Shown piece by piece: positions 25,947 to 34,121 of a stretch of DNA of 64,000 nucleotides (positions are counted from its first letter, which is position 1; the number at the start of each line of letters is the position of its first letter). Where the stretch lies: the NCBI GenBank assembly GCA_041156125.1, contig JBEVTI010000019.1, positions 1 through 64,000 of the forward strand, in the 5' to 3' direction. Under the pieces are notes generated by a model. The model made no database searches and was not told the DNA's origin. It saw only the letters and a list, made by a program, of their open reading frames with translations. The position numbers were made by a program, and so were the translations under genes. The DNA is from Paraktedonobacter carboxidivorans (GTDB lineage: Bacteria > Chloroflexota > Ktedonobacteria > Ktedonobacterales > Ktedonobacteraceae).

Positions 25947-26879
25947 TTGAATCAACTGAAATACGGAACCATTTCTCATCAAGGCTTGCCCTACAATAAC
26001 CCTTTCAGTGTGGAGAAAATAGAGGCGGTCATCGACCTCCTCGGTCTCAATGATCAGGCAGTCGTTCTCGATATTGGCTCAGGAAAGGCTGAACTGCTTA
26101 TCCGGCTGGTTGAGCGCTACCAGGTCAACGCGCTGGGGCTGGAACTGGATTCTTCCTCTGTTCAGGAAGCGCTTTCACAGGCGGCTTCGCGTATTCCTCC
26201 CGGCAAACTCGAACTCCGAGCGTGTGATGCACAGACGTTCGAGTCTGAACCGGATGCTTTTGACCTGGCGAGTTGTCTGGGGTCCTGCCATATCTATGGT
26301 GGTTTTCGACCAACGTTGGAGCGTCTGGCACACTCCGTCCGTCCGGGTGGATACGTGCTTTTGGGCGACGGCTACTGGAAGAAGGAACCGTCCCCGGAGT
26401 ATCTGGCAGCTTTAGAAACGACGCGTGACGAGTTGCAGATGCACGCGGAAAATGTGGCGACGGGCGTTTCCCTGGACCTCATCCCAATGTACGCCTGCGT
26501 GTGCAATGAGGATGAATGGGATCGCTTCGAGTGGCTCCGTATGTATGAACGCGCCCTCTCCTCTATCCCTACGGCTGAAGCGCAGAGTTTTACGGCGCGA
26601 TTAGATGAATTGCTGTGGTACAGCAGTTGCCTGGTCGCCGGTATTTGGAGTTCCCTCTGGCTCTATCAGGAGCAGATGTGTTTCCTCTTCCGCGAACGTT
26701 TGATGTTCGATACCACGTGGGACAACAAACAGTTCTCCTGGACCCAAAACCACGTTGCGATCACGCAAACGTATGGTCAAGCACCCCTTGAGGATCAGAA
26801 AGAAGTCGTCGGTATCATCATGTTTGTGCCAGACAAATTCGCCCTGAACTTTCACGACCATAATATTGTATGCATTTAA
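25947..26879 (+). CDS. SAM-dependent methyltransferase, probably truncated at its C-terminus
   Basis: The TTG at 25947 is the likely start: GAGAGG lies upstream, and MNQLKYGTISHQGLPYNNPFS fits the family N-terminus. Class I SAM fold: VVLDIGSGKAELLIRLVE (about 36-53), LGLELDSSS, LRACDAQTF, FDLASCLGSCHIYGGF and RPGGYVLLGDGYWKK. The family part ends near residue 217 (about 26600). From there the frame runs antisense through the convergent cupin gene for about 90 codons, giving a tail with no family resemblance. I infer that the natural 3' end (usually an RxYLxWGRDTLGW-type ending) was lost when the sequences were joined. Activity is uncertain. Confidence 0.7.
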   Translation: MNQLKYGTISHQGLPYNNPFSVEKIEAVIDLLGLNDQAVVLDIGSGKAELLIRLVERYQVNALGLELDSSSVQEALSQAASRIPPGKLELRACDAQTFESEPDAFDLASCLGSCHIYGGFRPTLERLAHSVRPGGYVLLGDGYWKKEPSPEYLAALETTRDELQMHAENVATGVSLDLIPMYACVCNEDEWDRFEWLRMYERALSSIPTAEAQSFTARLDELLWYSSCLVAGIWSSLWLYQEQMCFLFRERLMFDTTWDNKQFSWTQNHVAITQTYGQAPLEDQKEVVGIIMFVPDKFALNFHDHNIVCI

Positions 26880-26954
26880 ACGCGAGACGGTTCGCGGGGA
26901 CCAATATTCTGCAAAGAGGGCGAGCTTCTCCGCAAGATTAATGGCATCGCTCAT
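26601..26954 (-). CDS. Single-domain cupin protein
   Basis: 117 residues. The Cupin_2 fold is shown by FVWHKHDDTDDFFLILKGCL (metal-binding His pair and the Glu/Asp positions), then LGPGELFVVPRGIEHQTFA (second motif with PxGxxH), and LIEPEG. Such proteins bind a metal and may act as isomerase, oxygenase-like or regulator; the reaction cannot be predicted. The gene is complete and ends at 26601, inside and antisense to the extended frame of the methyltransferase. It has a normal start and family-like end (NTGDQATAVPQQFI), so it is the real gene in the overlap. Confidence 0.82.
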   Translation of the reverse strand: MSDAINLAEKLALFAEYWSPRTVSRLNAYNIMVVKVQGEFVWHKHDDTDDFFLILKGCLTIRLRDRNVVLGPGELFVVPRGIEHQTFAEEETHLLLIEPEGTPNTGDQATAVPQQFI

Positions 26955-27124
26955 GATTTTCCTTTCTCATTTACCCAATCGAGCGTAAAGCCCCCGGCTT
27001 GTAGCCGTGAGGAGCCGTCGCGCAGATAAAACGCTGAGACGTTTGCTAATATAGCACATCCTTTCAAGTGGAGTCAATGCGTGACCTGTAGGATTTGTGG
27101 GCGTCGCAAAAGTCTTTTCTCGCC

Positions 27125-27221
27125 ACCCTCAGAAGCGAGAAAAGCGAGCGACCCTCAGAAGCGAGAAAAGCGAGCGACCCGGACAGTTCAGCGCGGCGCT
27201 GTCCGGGTCGCTCGCTTTCTC
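27125..27221. terminator. 26-bp tandem repeat merging into a strong stem-loop
   Basis: A 26-base unit occurs twice (27125-27150, 27151-27176). The second copy forms the left arm (27163-27186) of a stem whose right arm is 27199-27221, with one bulge and a 12-base loop. It lies about 80 bp beyond the 3' end of the MFS gene and probably ends its transcript. The rest of 26955-27300 shows no gene. Confidence 0.55.
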
Positions 27222-27300
27222 GGAGGAAAGCAGATCCTTTTGTGGCCCAACTATCGGTAGGAACCGGCAGGAGTGCTCTCTATCCAGAGAGGCAGGTCTG

Positions 27301-28893
27301 TTAGAGAGGCAGTCCTGCGGATTGAGCTTCCTGGAGTGGACTACTTGGCGCTGCCGCTGTGCTCGCGGAACCCCGTTTTTGCCAGAGGAAGAGGGCGGCC
27401 AGTAAGGCGCAGGCGAGAAGGCCGCCAGCGGAAATCAGAAATGTCTCGTGCAGGGTAGCGACAAATGCCTGGCCGATGGCCTGCTTGAGGAGCGCAGGTG
27501 GAAGCGGCAGGTGGGCTGAGCCGGGGGCCTGGCTGGCTCCCGCGCCAGCAGAGGCGAGTTTCTGCGCGAGAGCCGCGCTGGTGGATGCGGGCAGACCGGC
27601 TCTGCTGAACTGCTCGGCCAGGTGGTCAGGGAATTTTTGCAAGAAGAAGGCTCCGAGCACAGCTATCCCTAACGAGATGCCGACCGTACGACAGGTATTG
27701 AGGATGGATGAACCCAGCCCGGCGCGCTCTTGCGGAGTAGCGGCCAGTACGGCGGTCGCCAGGGGAGTGAGCATCAGGCCGCAGCCGACGCCGAAGAGGC
27801 CGGATTGCCACCAGAGGGTCGCGAAGCTGGTGTCAGGCGCGAGACTTGTGATCAGCAGTAAAGAGCTCGCGCAACAGAGCGCTCCCAGCACGATCAGCAG
27901 GCGCGGACCCAGGCGCGCGGTCAGCAGTCCCGCGAGCGGGGCGACTAGCGAGATGCCCGCGCTAACCGGCAGTAAGCGCAGCCCGGCATCAAGCGCGCTA
28001 TATCCCTGCACATTCTGCAGGAACTGCACCATAAAGAACAGCGTGCCCATCATCGCGAAGCCCAGCACGACGCTCACCACATTAGCTACCCAGAAGGCGC
28101 GCACGCGAAACAGGCTCAGAGGAAGCATAGGCTCATGCACGCGAGCTTCGACCAGCAGAAAGGTCACCAGAAGCACAGCCGCGCCGCTGAAGAGCGCGAG
28201 GATCAAGGGCGAGGTCCAGCCAGCGGAAGTGCCTTCAATCAAGCCCATGATCAGGCAGAAGAGAAATCCCGTGGCGAGCGCCTGACCCGGCAGATCGATG
28301 CGCCGGGCGTGGGGATTGCGCGACTCGGCCAGCCAGGGGACGCTCAAGGCCAGGACAAGCAGCCCGATGGGCAGATTCACAAAGAAAATCCAGGGCCAGC
28401 TAGCGATCGCGATCAGCCAGCCGCCCGCGAGGGGTCCAATTGCCAGGCCCAGGCCGGAGACGCCCGCCCAGATGCCAATGGCTTGCGCGCGTTCGCGTGG
28501 CTCAGGAAAAGCCGCCGCCAGCACCGAGAGACTCCCCGGAGCCAGGGCAGCCGCGCCCATGCCCTGCACGACGCGACCTACAAGCAGCCAGCCCAGCGTC
28601 GGGGCCAGCCCGCAGAGCGTTGAGCCGAGTAAAAACAGGATCACCCCGCAGAGGAAAACGCGCTTGCGCCCGAAGCGGTCCCCTAGCGTGCCACCAGTCA
28701 GCATCAGGGCGGCAAAGGGCAGCGTAAAGGCATCAACAGCCCATTGCAAATCCGAGAGGTTCGCGTGGAAGCTCTCTTGAATCGTTGGTAGGGCTGTCAC
28801 AATAATCGTTGTGTCCAGAAGTACAATCAGAGATCCCAGGCAGGTCACAAGCAGGGTAATCGATTTGTTAGCGCGATATGTCGTTGTGCTCAT
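27301..28893 (-). CDS. MFS drug efflux transporter, DHA2 (14-helix) family
   Basis: 530 residues, 14 predicted membrane helices. Family motifs: LDTTIIVTALPTIQESF in the first helix, LTGGTLGDRFGRKRVF (motif A), GRVVQGMGAAALAPGSLSVL (motif B), and the helix-5 GLGLAIGPLAGGWL (motif C of drug/H+ antiporters). The ATG at 28891-28893 follows AAGGAAG. It exports hydrophobic compounds using the proton gradient; the substrate is unknown. It is divergent from an HxlR regulator with a palindrome in between, the standard arrangement for a drug-responsive pump. Confidence 0.88.
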   Translation of the reverse strand: MSTTTYRANKSITLLVTCLGSLIVLLDTTIIVTALPTIQESFHANLSDLQWAVDAFTLPFAALMLTGGTLGDRFGRKRVFLCGVILFLLGSTLCGLAPTLGWLLVGRVVQGMGAAALAPGSLSVLAAAFPEPRERAQAIGIWAGVSGLGLAIGPLAGGWLIAIASWPWIFFVNLPIGLLVLALSVPWLAESRNPHARRIDLPGQALATGFLFCLIMGLIEGTSAGWTSPLILALFSGAAVLLVTFLLVEARVHEPMLPLSLFRVRAFWVANVVSVVLGFAMMGTLFFMVQFLQNVQGYSALDAGLRLLPVSAGISLVAPLAGLLTARLGPRLLIVLGALCCASSLLLITSLAPDTSFATLWWQSGLFGVGCGLMLTPLATAVLAATPQERAGLGSSILNTCRTVGISLGIAVLGAFFLQKFPDHLAEQFSRAGLPASTSAALAQKLASAGAGASQAPGSAHLPLPPALLKQAIGQAFVATLHETFLISAGGLLACALLAALFLWQKRGSASTAAAPSSPLQEAQSAGLPL

Positions 28894-28971
28894 TATATCT
28901 TCCTTGTTGACTAAACAAACGGTTCCAGAGCAAAACAGAAGAGAGGTCGCGGCATGCCTTGTAAGCGGGCC

Positions 28972-29000
28972 TTGTAATGCCTACCCGCCTATGCTATAAT
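28972..29000 (+). promoter_or_regulatory. Promoter of the HxlR regulator gene
   Basis: TTGTAA at 28972-28977, 17-bp spacer, perfect TATAAT at 28995-29000. A transcript would start near 29007, next to the palindromic operator at 29011-29035. Confidence 0.6.
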
Positions 29001-29010
29001 CCTATTAAAA

Positions 29011-29035
29011 GGATAGTATCACTAATATACTATCC
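29011..29035. promoter_or_regulatory. Operator palindrome between HxlR and MFS genes
   Basis: Arms GGATAGTAT (29011-29019) and ATACTATCC (29027-29035) are perfect inverted repeats with a 7-bp spacer. A third half-site GGATAGTAT lies at 29081-29089, covering the HxlR start codon. The position downstream of the -10 suggests autorepression and control of the pump by the HxlR protein. Confidence 0.6.
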
Positions 29036-29087
29036 CTTAGATAGTAATTAGTATACATATGAGAGAGGCACTTGTCAAGAGGATAGT

Positions 29088-29765
29088 ATGCAAACAGAGC
29101 CATCGTTTCGCCATTTTCATGTGCAGCATTTTTGTCCACTGGCCCTGGCCCTGGATGGGATAGGGGATCACTGGTCTTTTCTGATTGTGCGCGACCTTCT
29201 GCGCGAGCCCCAGCGCTTCACCGATTTGCAGCGCTACCTGCTCGGAATTACGCCCAAGCGGCTGACCGTCAATCTGCGCACATTGGAGAGCGCGGGCATC
29301 GTCAAACGGGAGAGTGAGGCGGGCAGGCGCGAGGTCTGGTATCACCTGACCGAGAAGGGGGCCGCGCTGGGGCCAGCCATCATGGCGCTGGCAGTCTGGA
29401 GCCTCGAATATAATCAGCGCATGCCTTTGCCAGGAGAAAGAGTCTATCCCGAGCATATGATAGGCTTCATAGGCGCATCCCTCAATCGCCGCGGGATACG
29501 CCTGGCTCAGCCTGCCAGTTGGGTCTTCTTCTTTGGAGAGAAGGATGTCTATACTATCAGCTTTGATGGCGCAAAGTGGGAAGTATCTCCCACTGGCGCA
29601 GAGCACGCGGATGTCTCCGTGCGAACAACGCCAGAGGTCTGGGCAAACTTTGTGCTCTCAAGCGAATTGGAGGAGCGCCAGCACCTGCTCGCCAGCATGC
29701 GCGTCAGCGGCCCAGAGGAGCGCGTAGGCGAATTGCTCGCCAGCATGCGCGTCAACGACGTATAG
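29088..29765 (+). CDS. HxlR-family transcriptional regulator with C-terminal sterol-carrier-like domain
   Basis: 225 residues. Winged helix-turn-helix with HxlR motifs: CPLALALDGIGDHWSFLIVR, RFTDLQRYLLGITPKRLTVN, LRTLESAGIVKRE and EVWYHLTEKG. The C-terminal half (about 125-215) resembles the SCP2-like ligand domain often fused to HxlR regulators (WVFFFGEKDVYTISFDGAKW, DVSVRTTPEVWANFV). The end holds a short duplication, LLASMRV twice, encoded by a 21-base direct repeat (29686-29706, 29734-29754). It likely represses the divergent MFS pump and itself by binding the GGATAGTAT sites. Confidence 0.88.
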   Translation: MQTEPSFRHFHVQHFCPLALALDGIGDHWSFLIVRDLLREPQRFTDLQRYLLGITPKRLTVNLRTLESAGIVKRESEAGRREVWYHLTEKGAALGPAIMALAVWSLEYNQRMPLPGERVYPEHMIGFIGASLNRRGIRLAQPASWVFFFGEKDVYTISFDGAKWEVSPTGAEHADVSVRTTPEVWANFVLSSELEERQHLLASMRVSGPEERVGELLASMRVNDV

Positions 29766-30027
29766 AGAGAAGCGCGTGAGCGAAGTGCTAGCCATTACCA
29801 TTGCAGCGTTTCAGGAGCACTGGCGTCGGTATGGCTCGTTGCTTACCGTGGCTGGTGACTATGCTGAGCCAGCAGATCAAGCATGCCCTGGGGCCATCGG
29901 GACGGAAGCTAATGCTCAGATTGGCGGCGGATTCAGCAGCGGCGGCTTCGCTGCGAGGGAAGGACGCTGCTTCATAGGCTGCAAGAGCAGTTGCTACGTC
30001 ATACCTATCTTTGCAAAGAGGTGACCT

Positions 30028-30708
30028 ATGACTCTCGCGCTAAAAGCGTTTGCGTGGCTTGTGTTTGGCTTTGTGATCATGGCCCTGCCCCTCTTTCTCG
30101 CGGCGGGCACCCTCGTCTGGCTTGCCGGCTGGACCTATCTGATCCTGCTCGATGGCTGGCTGATTATTGGCATCTTGCTTCTGCTCAAGTACAATCCTGG
30201 CTTGCTGGCCGAGCGCATAAATGTCTCCCCACCAAATCAAAAAGCCTGGGATAAGGTCTTTGTTGCGTTGCTCAATCTGTTCTTTTTTGCCTCACTGGTT
30301 CTGATGGCGTTCGACGCCGTGCGCTTTCACTGGTCGCGGATGCCACTCTGGCTCCAGGTGGTTGGGGCCAGCGCACTGGTGGTCTCGTTCGTGCTGATGT
30401 CCCTGGTCTTCCGAGAAAACTCGTACCTGGCGGCAACGGTGCGCATTCAGCAGGAGCGAGGTCAGACGGTGATAACAACCGGGCCCTATCATTATGTGCG
30501 TCATCCCTTGTATGCCGGCGCTCTCTTCATGCTTCTCGGCACGCCCCTGCTGTTGGGCTCCTGGTATGGTATGTTGCTGACCCTGCTCTTCCTGCCCGCG
30601 CTCCTGGTGCGAGCAGTGCTGGAGGAACGTACGCTGCTGCGGGAATTGCCGGGCTATGGTGCCTATATAACACAGGTCAAATACCGGCTCATCCCGTATG
30701 TCTGGTAG
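30028..30708 (+). CDS. Isoprenylcysteine carboxyl methyltransferase-like membrane protein
   Basis: 226 residues, five to six membrane helices. The C-terminal catalytic signature of the ICMT/phospholipid methyltransferase superfamily is present: TGPYHYVRHPLYAGALFMLLG-type block (about 151-171) followed by ERTLLRELPGYGAYITQVKY. Conserved RHP and E-x-x-L-x-x-x-x-x-Y residues bind SAM. The substrate in bacteria is usually unknown. AGAGGTGACCT precedes the ATG. 29766-30027 upstream has only a short GTG frame with no recognisable features. Confidence 0.82.
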   Translation: MTLALKAFAWLVFGFVIMALPLFLAAGTLVWLAGWTYLILLDGWLIIGILLLLKYNPGLLAERINVSPPNQKAWDKVFVALLNLFFFASLVLMAFDAVRFHWSRMPLWLQVVGASALVVSFVLMSLVFRENSYLAATVRIQQERGQTVITTGPYHYVRHPLYAGALFMLLGTPLLLGSWYGMLLTLLFLPALLVRAVLEERTLLRELPGYGAYITQVKYRLIPYVW

Positions 30709-30712
30709 CAGG

Positions 30713-30741
30713 GATCATTTTGTCTACAAAGCAAAATGATC
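30713..30741. terminator. Stem-loop between convergent genes
   Basis: 10-base arms GATCATTTTG (30713-30722) and CAAAATGATC (30732-30741) with a 9-base loop, 5 bases after the stop of the ICMT-like gene and 5 bases before the stop of the convergent membrane-protein gene. The T-rich stem ends suit a bidirectional terminator. Confidence 0.65.
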
Positions 30742-30746
30742 TACAC

Positions 30747-31322
30747 TCAAGAGGCTGGCAGCACTTTACGCTGGCTGGCCGCCTTGCGCTGGCCCCAGGG
30801 TTTAAAGATGGAGACTGCAATCACTCCAGCCAGAGCAACAATTTTAAAGAGAACGCCGATCAACAACAGGGTACGATTCGTCAGGTAGGCTGGATTCGAC
30901 AGAACGTGGGGGCCCAGGCTAGAACTCAAAGAGATGAGTTGTTCATTCCAGCGAATAACGATCAGGTCTATCGTGACACAGAGAATGCTGACAATCTCTT
31001 TCAGATTGAGCCAATAAAATCTGAGCAAGCCCCACTGCGTCAGTACGGCGAGCAGAATACCGGTCAGACCTGTGCCGCCGGCCCCAATTCTCGAGACAGT
31101 CTGATCCAGAGAGCCGGTAAAAACAGAGATAGTATTAAGCAGATGCGGGTCGCTCGTGAACAAGGCCGTAATATTGAAAGCCAGCACGCAGAAGCTCGTG
31201 CCGAGCCAGGCTGTCACGAAGAGAAGATGGGCCGAGAGTAACCATCTTTTTTGTGTAACGGTGATTTTGCTGCGTTTAGAATTGGCCTTTGGCGTCTCGG
31301 CCCTGGCTACGTAAGATGCCAT
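30747..31322 (-). CDS. Four- to five-helix membrane protein, DUF2269-like
   Basis: 191 residues. A basic N-terminus, then helices at about 26-48, 73-95, 99-118 and 150-170. The pattern (WLLSAHLLFVTAWLGTSFCV, early His and Gly-rich helix) resembles small membrane proteins of the DUF2269 type. AAGGAT lies 9 bases before the ATG. The function is unknown. It may share the 31.3-31.6 kb regulatory region with the divergent histidine kinase gene. Confidence 0.65.
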   Translation of the reverse strand: MASYVARAETPKANSKRSKITVTQKRWLLSAHLLFVTAWLGTSFCVLAFNITALFTSDPHLLNTISVFTGSLDQTVSRIGAGGTGLTGILLAVLTQWGLLRFYWLNLKEIVSILCVTIDLIVIRWNEQLISLSSSLGPHVLSNPAYLTNRTLLLIGVLFKIVALAGVIAVSIFKPWGQRKAASQRKVLPAS

Positions 31323-31540
31323 GGTTAGTTAGATCCTTTCATTCTATAAGATGAGAAATGCAGTCATCGGACTCATTTGCCTGGTTCATTTTTCTCTCTT
31401 TGAGCAAGCTTTCTTGTCCTTTGCTCGCTCTCAACAAAAGTGTACTTGAAGGCCGAGAGTTCTGGTATCGGCAGTTCCAGCACCACAGCTCAGTAAATCT
31501 GGCAACAGGTTATTGCCAATTCTGGCAGCAGGAGATAGGT

Positions 31541-31603
31541 AATTTCGGCAATGAAATTCTGCCGAAATTGACATGGTGTTATGACAGCCTGGTATGCTAT
31601 ACT
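31541..31603 (+). promoter_or_regulatory. Inverted repeat and promoter elements upstream of the second two-component pair
   Basis: Perfect 10-base arms AATTTCGGCA (31541-31550) and TGCCGAAATT (31560-31569), spacer 9 bp. Similar half-sites (TTCTGGCA, ATCTGGCA) recur at about 31497-31527. TTGACA overlaps the right arm at 31568-31573, with TATGCT at 31593-31598 (19-bp spacer). The layout suggests a regulator binding over the -35; the regulator could be the adjacent NarL-type protein. Confidence 0.5.
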
Positions 31604-31670
31604 TCGGCCAATAAGGTTCGATTTTTGACTGCACACTCTGTTTCAGAGAGTATCTATGGCAAGGGCAGGT

Positions 31671-32996
31671 ATGAACACCATCAAGCAAAAAAGCCTCCTG
31701 CGCTGGTTCCTCCTTGTATGGCTCAGTCTGATCTACATTCAAAGCCTGCAAAGCCAGGGGCTATTCGCGTTTATACAGGGTTCGGGACCAGCGACGCAGA
31801 TAGTACCAGGGGTGGAGATCAGCTCACAGTTTGTTTTAATTGTCTCTGCCATTCTTATGCTCGTCCATAGTGGACTGCACTGGCTGGCTCCCTCTCTAAA
31901 GAAGAGCAGGGAACTCCTGCTCTATTTCCTGGGGCAAGGCCTGCTCGTATTGTGCATCAGCATTATCGTGCGTACGAACAATGTTGCCTTTTACCTGTGC
32001 CTCGCGCTTACGATTGAGGCCGTGATACTTCTGAAACCAACACGTTTCATTCTCCCGGTTGTCGGAGGCTACTTTCTCTTGTTTGTTCTTCTAGAGGGAG
32101 TACAGATCGCGCACTTTCTCCTCGACGGTTCTGCCAGTTCCATGAGTAAAGCCTCCAATACCGTCGCCACAAGCCTGATGCTGGTTCTGTTCGTCATAGC
32201 CTGCATGATACTTTACATCCAGCAAAGGCAGGAGCATCAGCAAGATCAGGCGCTACTAAGCGAACTGGAAACGGCCCACGCGGAACTCAAGATGACACAT
32301 AACCAGCTGGAAATTACCCATAGCCAGTTGGAGGAGTATGCAGCTCGGGTTGAAGATCTCACATTGATGACAGAACGCCAGCGCCTGGCACGCGAATTGC
32401 ATGACACGCTGTCTCAAGGGCTGGTTGGCCTGACTATGCAACTGGAAACTATCGATGCACTGTTGTTAAAACAAGATACGCAGCAGGCACGGGCGATTGC
32501 CAGGCAGGCGATGTTCCGCTCCCGCACAACTATGACGCAGGCGCGCGCGGCCATCGAGGATTTGCGCGCGGAGCCGCGAGATGCCCACAACTTTACCCAG
32601 CAGGTCCAGAGCGAAATCCAGCGGTTTACCTCCGCCACAGGTATTGTCTGTACCTGCTCGCTGCCAGAAACGTTTGTGCTCTCTACGGCTCTGCACGAAC
32701 CCTTCCTGCGTTTGATAAGCGAGGGGCTCATGAATGTCGCGCGCCATGCCCAGGCCATGCGCGCCTGGGTCTGCGGAACGTGCGAGCAGGACATGATGAC
32801 GCTTGAGATCGGTGATGATGGCATTGGCTTTGACCCGCTAAGCGTTGCTCAACAGGCTGGTCACTATGGATTGCTGGGACTGCGTGAACGGGCCCGCCTC
32901 CTGCAAGGGCAGCTTGCTATCGTGAGCGCCCCCGGCCAGGGGACGACGCTGCGTCTGCACCTGCCGCTTGGCAAGAGAGGGATCTGTCATGAATGA
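31671..32996 (+). CDS. Membrane sensor histidine kinase, HisKA_3 type (second pair)
   Basis: 441 residues from the ATG at 31671 (AAGG 6 bases upstream); the ATG at 31656 is an alternative that adds five residues. Six membrane helices in residues 10-200, a coiled-coil linker (LETAHAELKMTHNQLEITHS), the DHp motif RQRLARELHDTLSQGLVG with the phospho-accepting His near residue 244, and an ATPase domain with EIGDDGIGFDP and GHYGLLGLRERARLLQGQ. Overall layout and key motifs parallel the kinase at 15793-17151, so the two are paralogues. It overlaps the regulator gene by 8 bp. Confidence 0.9.
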   Translation: MNTIKQKSLLRWFLLVWLSLIYIQSLQSQGLFAFIQGSGPATQIVPGVEISSQFVLIVSAILMLVHSGLHWLAPSLKKSRELLLYFLGQGLLVLCISIIVRTNNVAFYLCLALTIEAVILLKPTRFILPVVGGYFLLFVLLEGVQIAHFLLDGSASSMSKASNTVATSLMLVLFVIACMILYIQQRQEHQQDQALLSELETAHAELKMTHNQLEITHSQLEEYAARVEDLTLMTERQRLARELHDTLSQGLVGLTMQLETIDALLLKQDTQQARAIARQAMFRSRTTMTQARAAIEDLRAEPRDAHNFTQQVQSEIQRFTSATGIVCTCSLPETFVLSTALHEPFLRLISEGLMNVARHAQAMRAWVCGTCEQDMMTLEIGDDGIGFDPLSVAQQAGHYGLLGLRERARLLQGQLAIVSAPGQGTTLRLHLPLGKRGICHE

Positions 32997-33657
32997 TGAG
33001 CAGGCAGCTATCTGTGTGGTGGTGGTTGATGACCACCTGGTTGTGCGCGAGGGCTTGCGCATGATGCTGGAACTGGCGGGAGAAGGATTTACGCTGGTAG
33101 GCGATGCTGCCGATGGAGCCAGCGCCCTGCGTGTGATAGAGGAGACACAGCCAGCTGTTGTCCTCATGGATATACGGATGCCTGGCATGGATGGACTGGA
33201 AACCCTCGCGCATATCAGCGCGACCTGGCCGCAGATTGCGGTGATTATCCTCACTACCTATAACGAGGATAACTTGATGCTGCGCGGGCTGCGCTCAGGA
33301 GCCAGAGGATACTTGCTTAAAGATACTAAGCGCGAGGCACTTTTTCACGCGATCCGAGCTGCGTCACGCGGCGAAATGCTGATCCAGCCCGAAATGATGG
33401 CGCGTATCCTTGCTCTGACGGGGCAGAGATCCGCGTCCTATGATGGTATTGAGGGTTCGGAACTGAGCGAGCGTGAGCGCGAGATCCTCCAGGGAGTTGC
33501 GCGTGGTGAGCGTAGCAAAGAGATTGCCGCGCACCTGGGAATTAGTATTCGTACTGTTGGTGCCCACCTTGCGAGCATCTACACCAAGCTGGGTGTCGAT
33601 TCACGTGCCTCTGCCGTCGCGCTCGCTCTCAAACGCGGCCTGCTCACTCCCGAATAA
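32989..33657 (+). CDS. NarL/LuxR-family response regulator (second pair)
   Basis: 222 residues. The ATG at 32989 lies inside the kinase gene end, and a longer in-frame start is unnecessary. Receiver: VVVDDHLVVREGL, phospho-acceptor Asp61 (VVLMDIRMPGMDG), IILTTYNEDN, GYLLKDTKRE. DNA-binding: LSEREREILQGVARGERSKE to YTKLGVDSRASAVALAL. It is closely related to the regulator at 15130-15792 (shared TTYNED, GLR-GARGYLLKD and KLGVDSRASAVA segments). No transporter gene follows; its target may be its own promoter or distant genes. Confidence 0.9.
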   Translation: MNDEQAAICVVVVDDHLVVREGLRMMLELAGEGFTLVGDAADGASALRVIEETQPAVVLMDIRMPGMDGLETLAHISATWPQIAVIILTTYNEDNLMLRGLRSGARGYLLKDTKREALFHAIRAASRGEMLIQPEMMARILALTGQRSASYDGIEGSELSEREREILQGVARGERSKEIAAHLGISIRTVGAHLASIYTKLGVDSRASAVALALKRGLLTPE

Positions 33658-33827
33658 GCAGCAGATACTTGTCTTTCACCAGGCATTGCTCCTTATCATC
33701 CCAGGCTAATTGTCACACGCGCTGCAGGAGTGCCGTAGACGCCGCTACGCTTGCGACACTCCGGTAGAGCCACATTATCTGGTGAAGGAATGTGAGATCC
33801 CAAATAGCTGCCGCAACGAACGCCAAT

Positions 33828-33902
33828 GCCAGAGAGGGCCGATGTATCGGGTCCTGTCCCGATTGATCGAGGACAGGACTCGATCAATCGGCCCTCTCTG
33901 GC
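33828..33902. repeat. Dispersed palindromic repeat, single-hairpin form
   Basis: 32-base arms (33828-33859 and 33871-33902) are inverted repeats with about three mismatches around an 11-base centre. The sequence is built on the same GGCCGATTGATCGGGTCC word as the tandem units at 4554-4728 and 4851-5013, but lacks their 75-90 bp centre. The rest of the gap 33658-34121 has no gene. TTGACA (34032-34037) and TATAAT (34046-34051) occur there but are too close to form one promoter. Confidence 0.8.
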
Positions 33903-34121
33903 ACTTTAAAAAACAGTCAGCCTTTCAAGCCATCCACCAGTTAACGGGGTCTTACCGACACTCCTGCATCCATGTTTTAACAAACAGTTTTGATACACAA
34001 GATTATTTTTCATGTGTAACATATATAGATGTTGACAATGTGATTTATAATAAACAGAGGAGATCAACACCTGAATACCTGGTAAGAGGACTGTTATTTT
34101 GTAGTTGTAGAGGAGGCAGGC

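Noticed and set aside
29776..30024. 82-codon GTG-start frame between the HxlR and ICMT-like genes
   Set aside because: Composition and lack of any motif make it unconvincing; it could be a degraded gene but I cannot identify it.
34023..34051. Promoter for the TIR-STAND gene from TTGACA and TATAAT
   Set aside because: The hexamers are only 8 bp apart, too close to act together.
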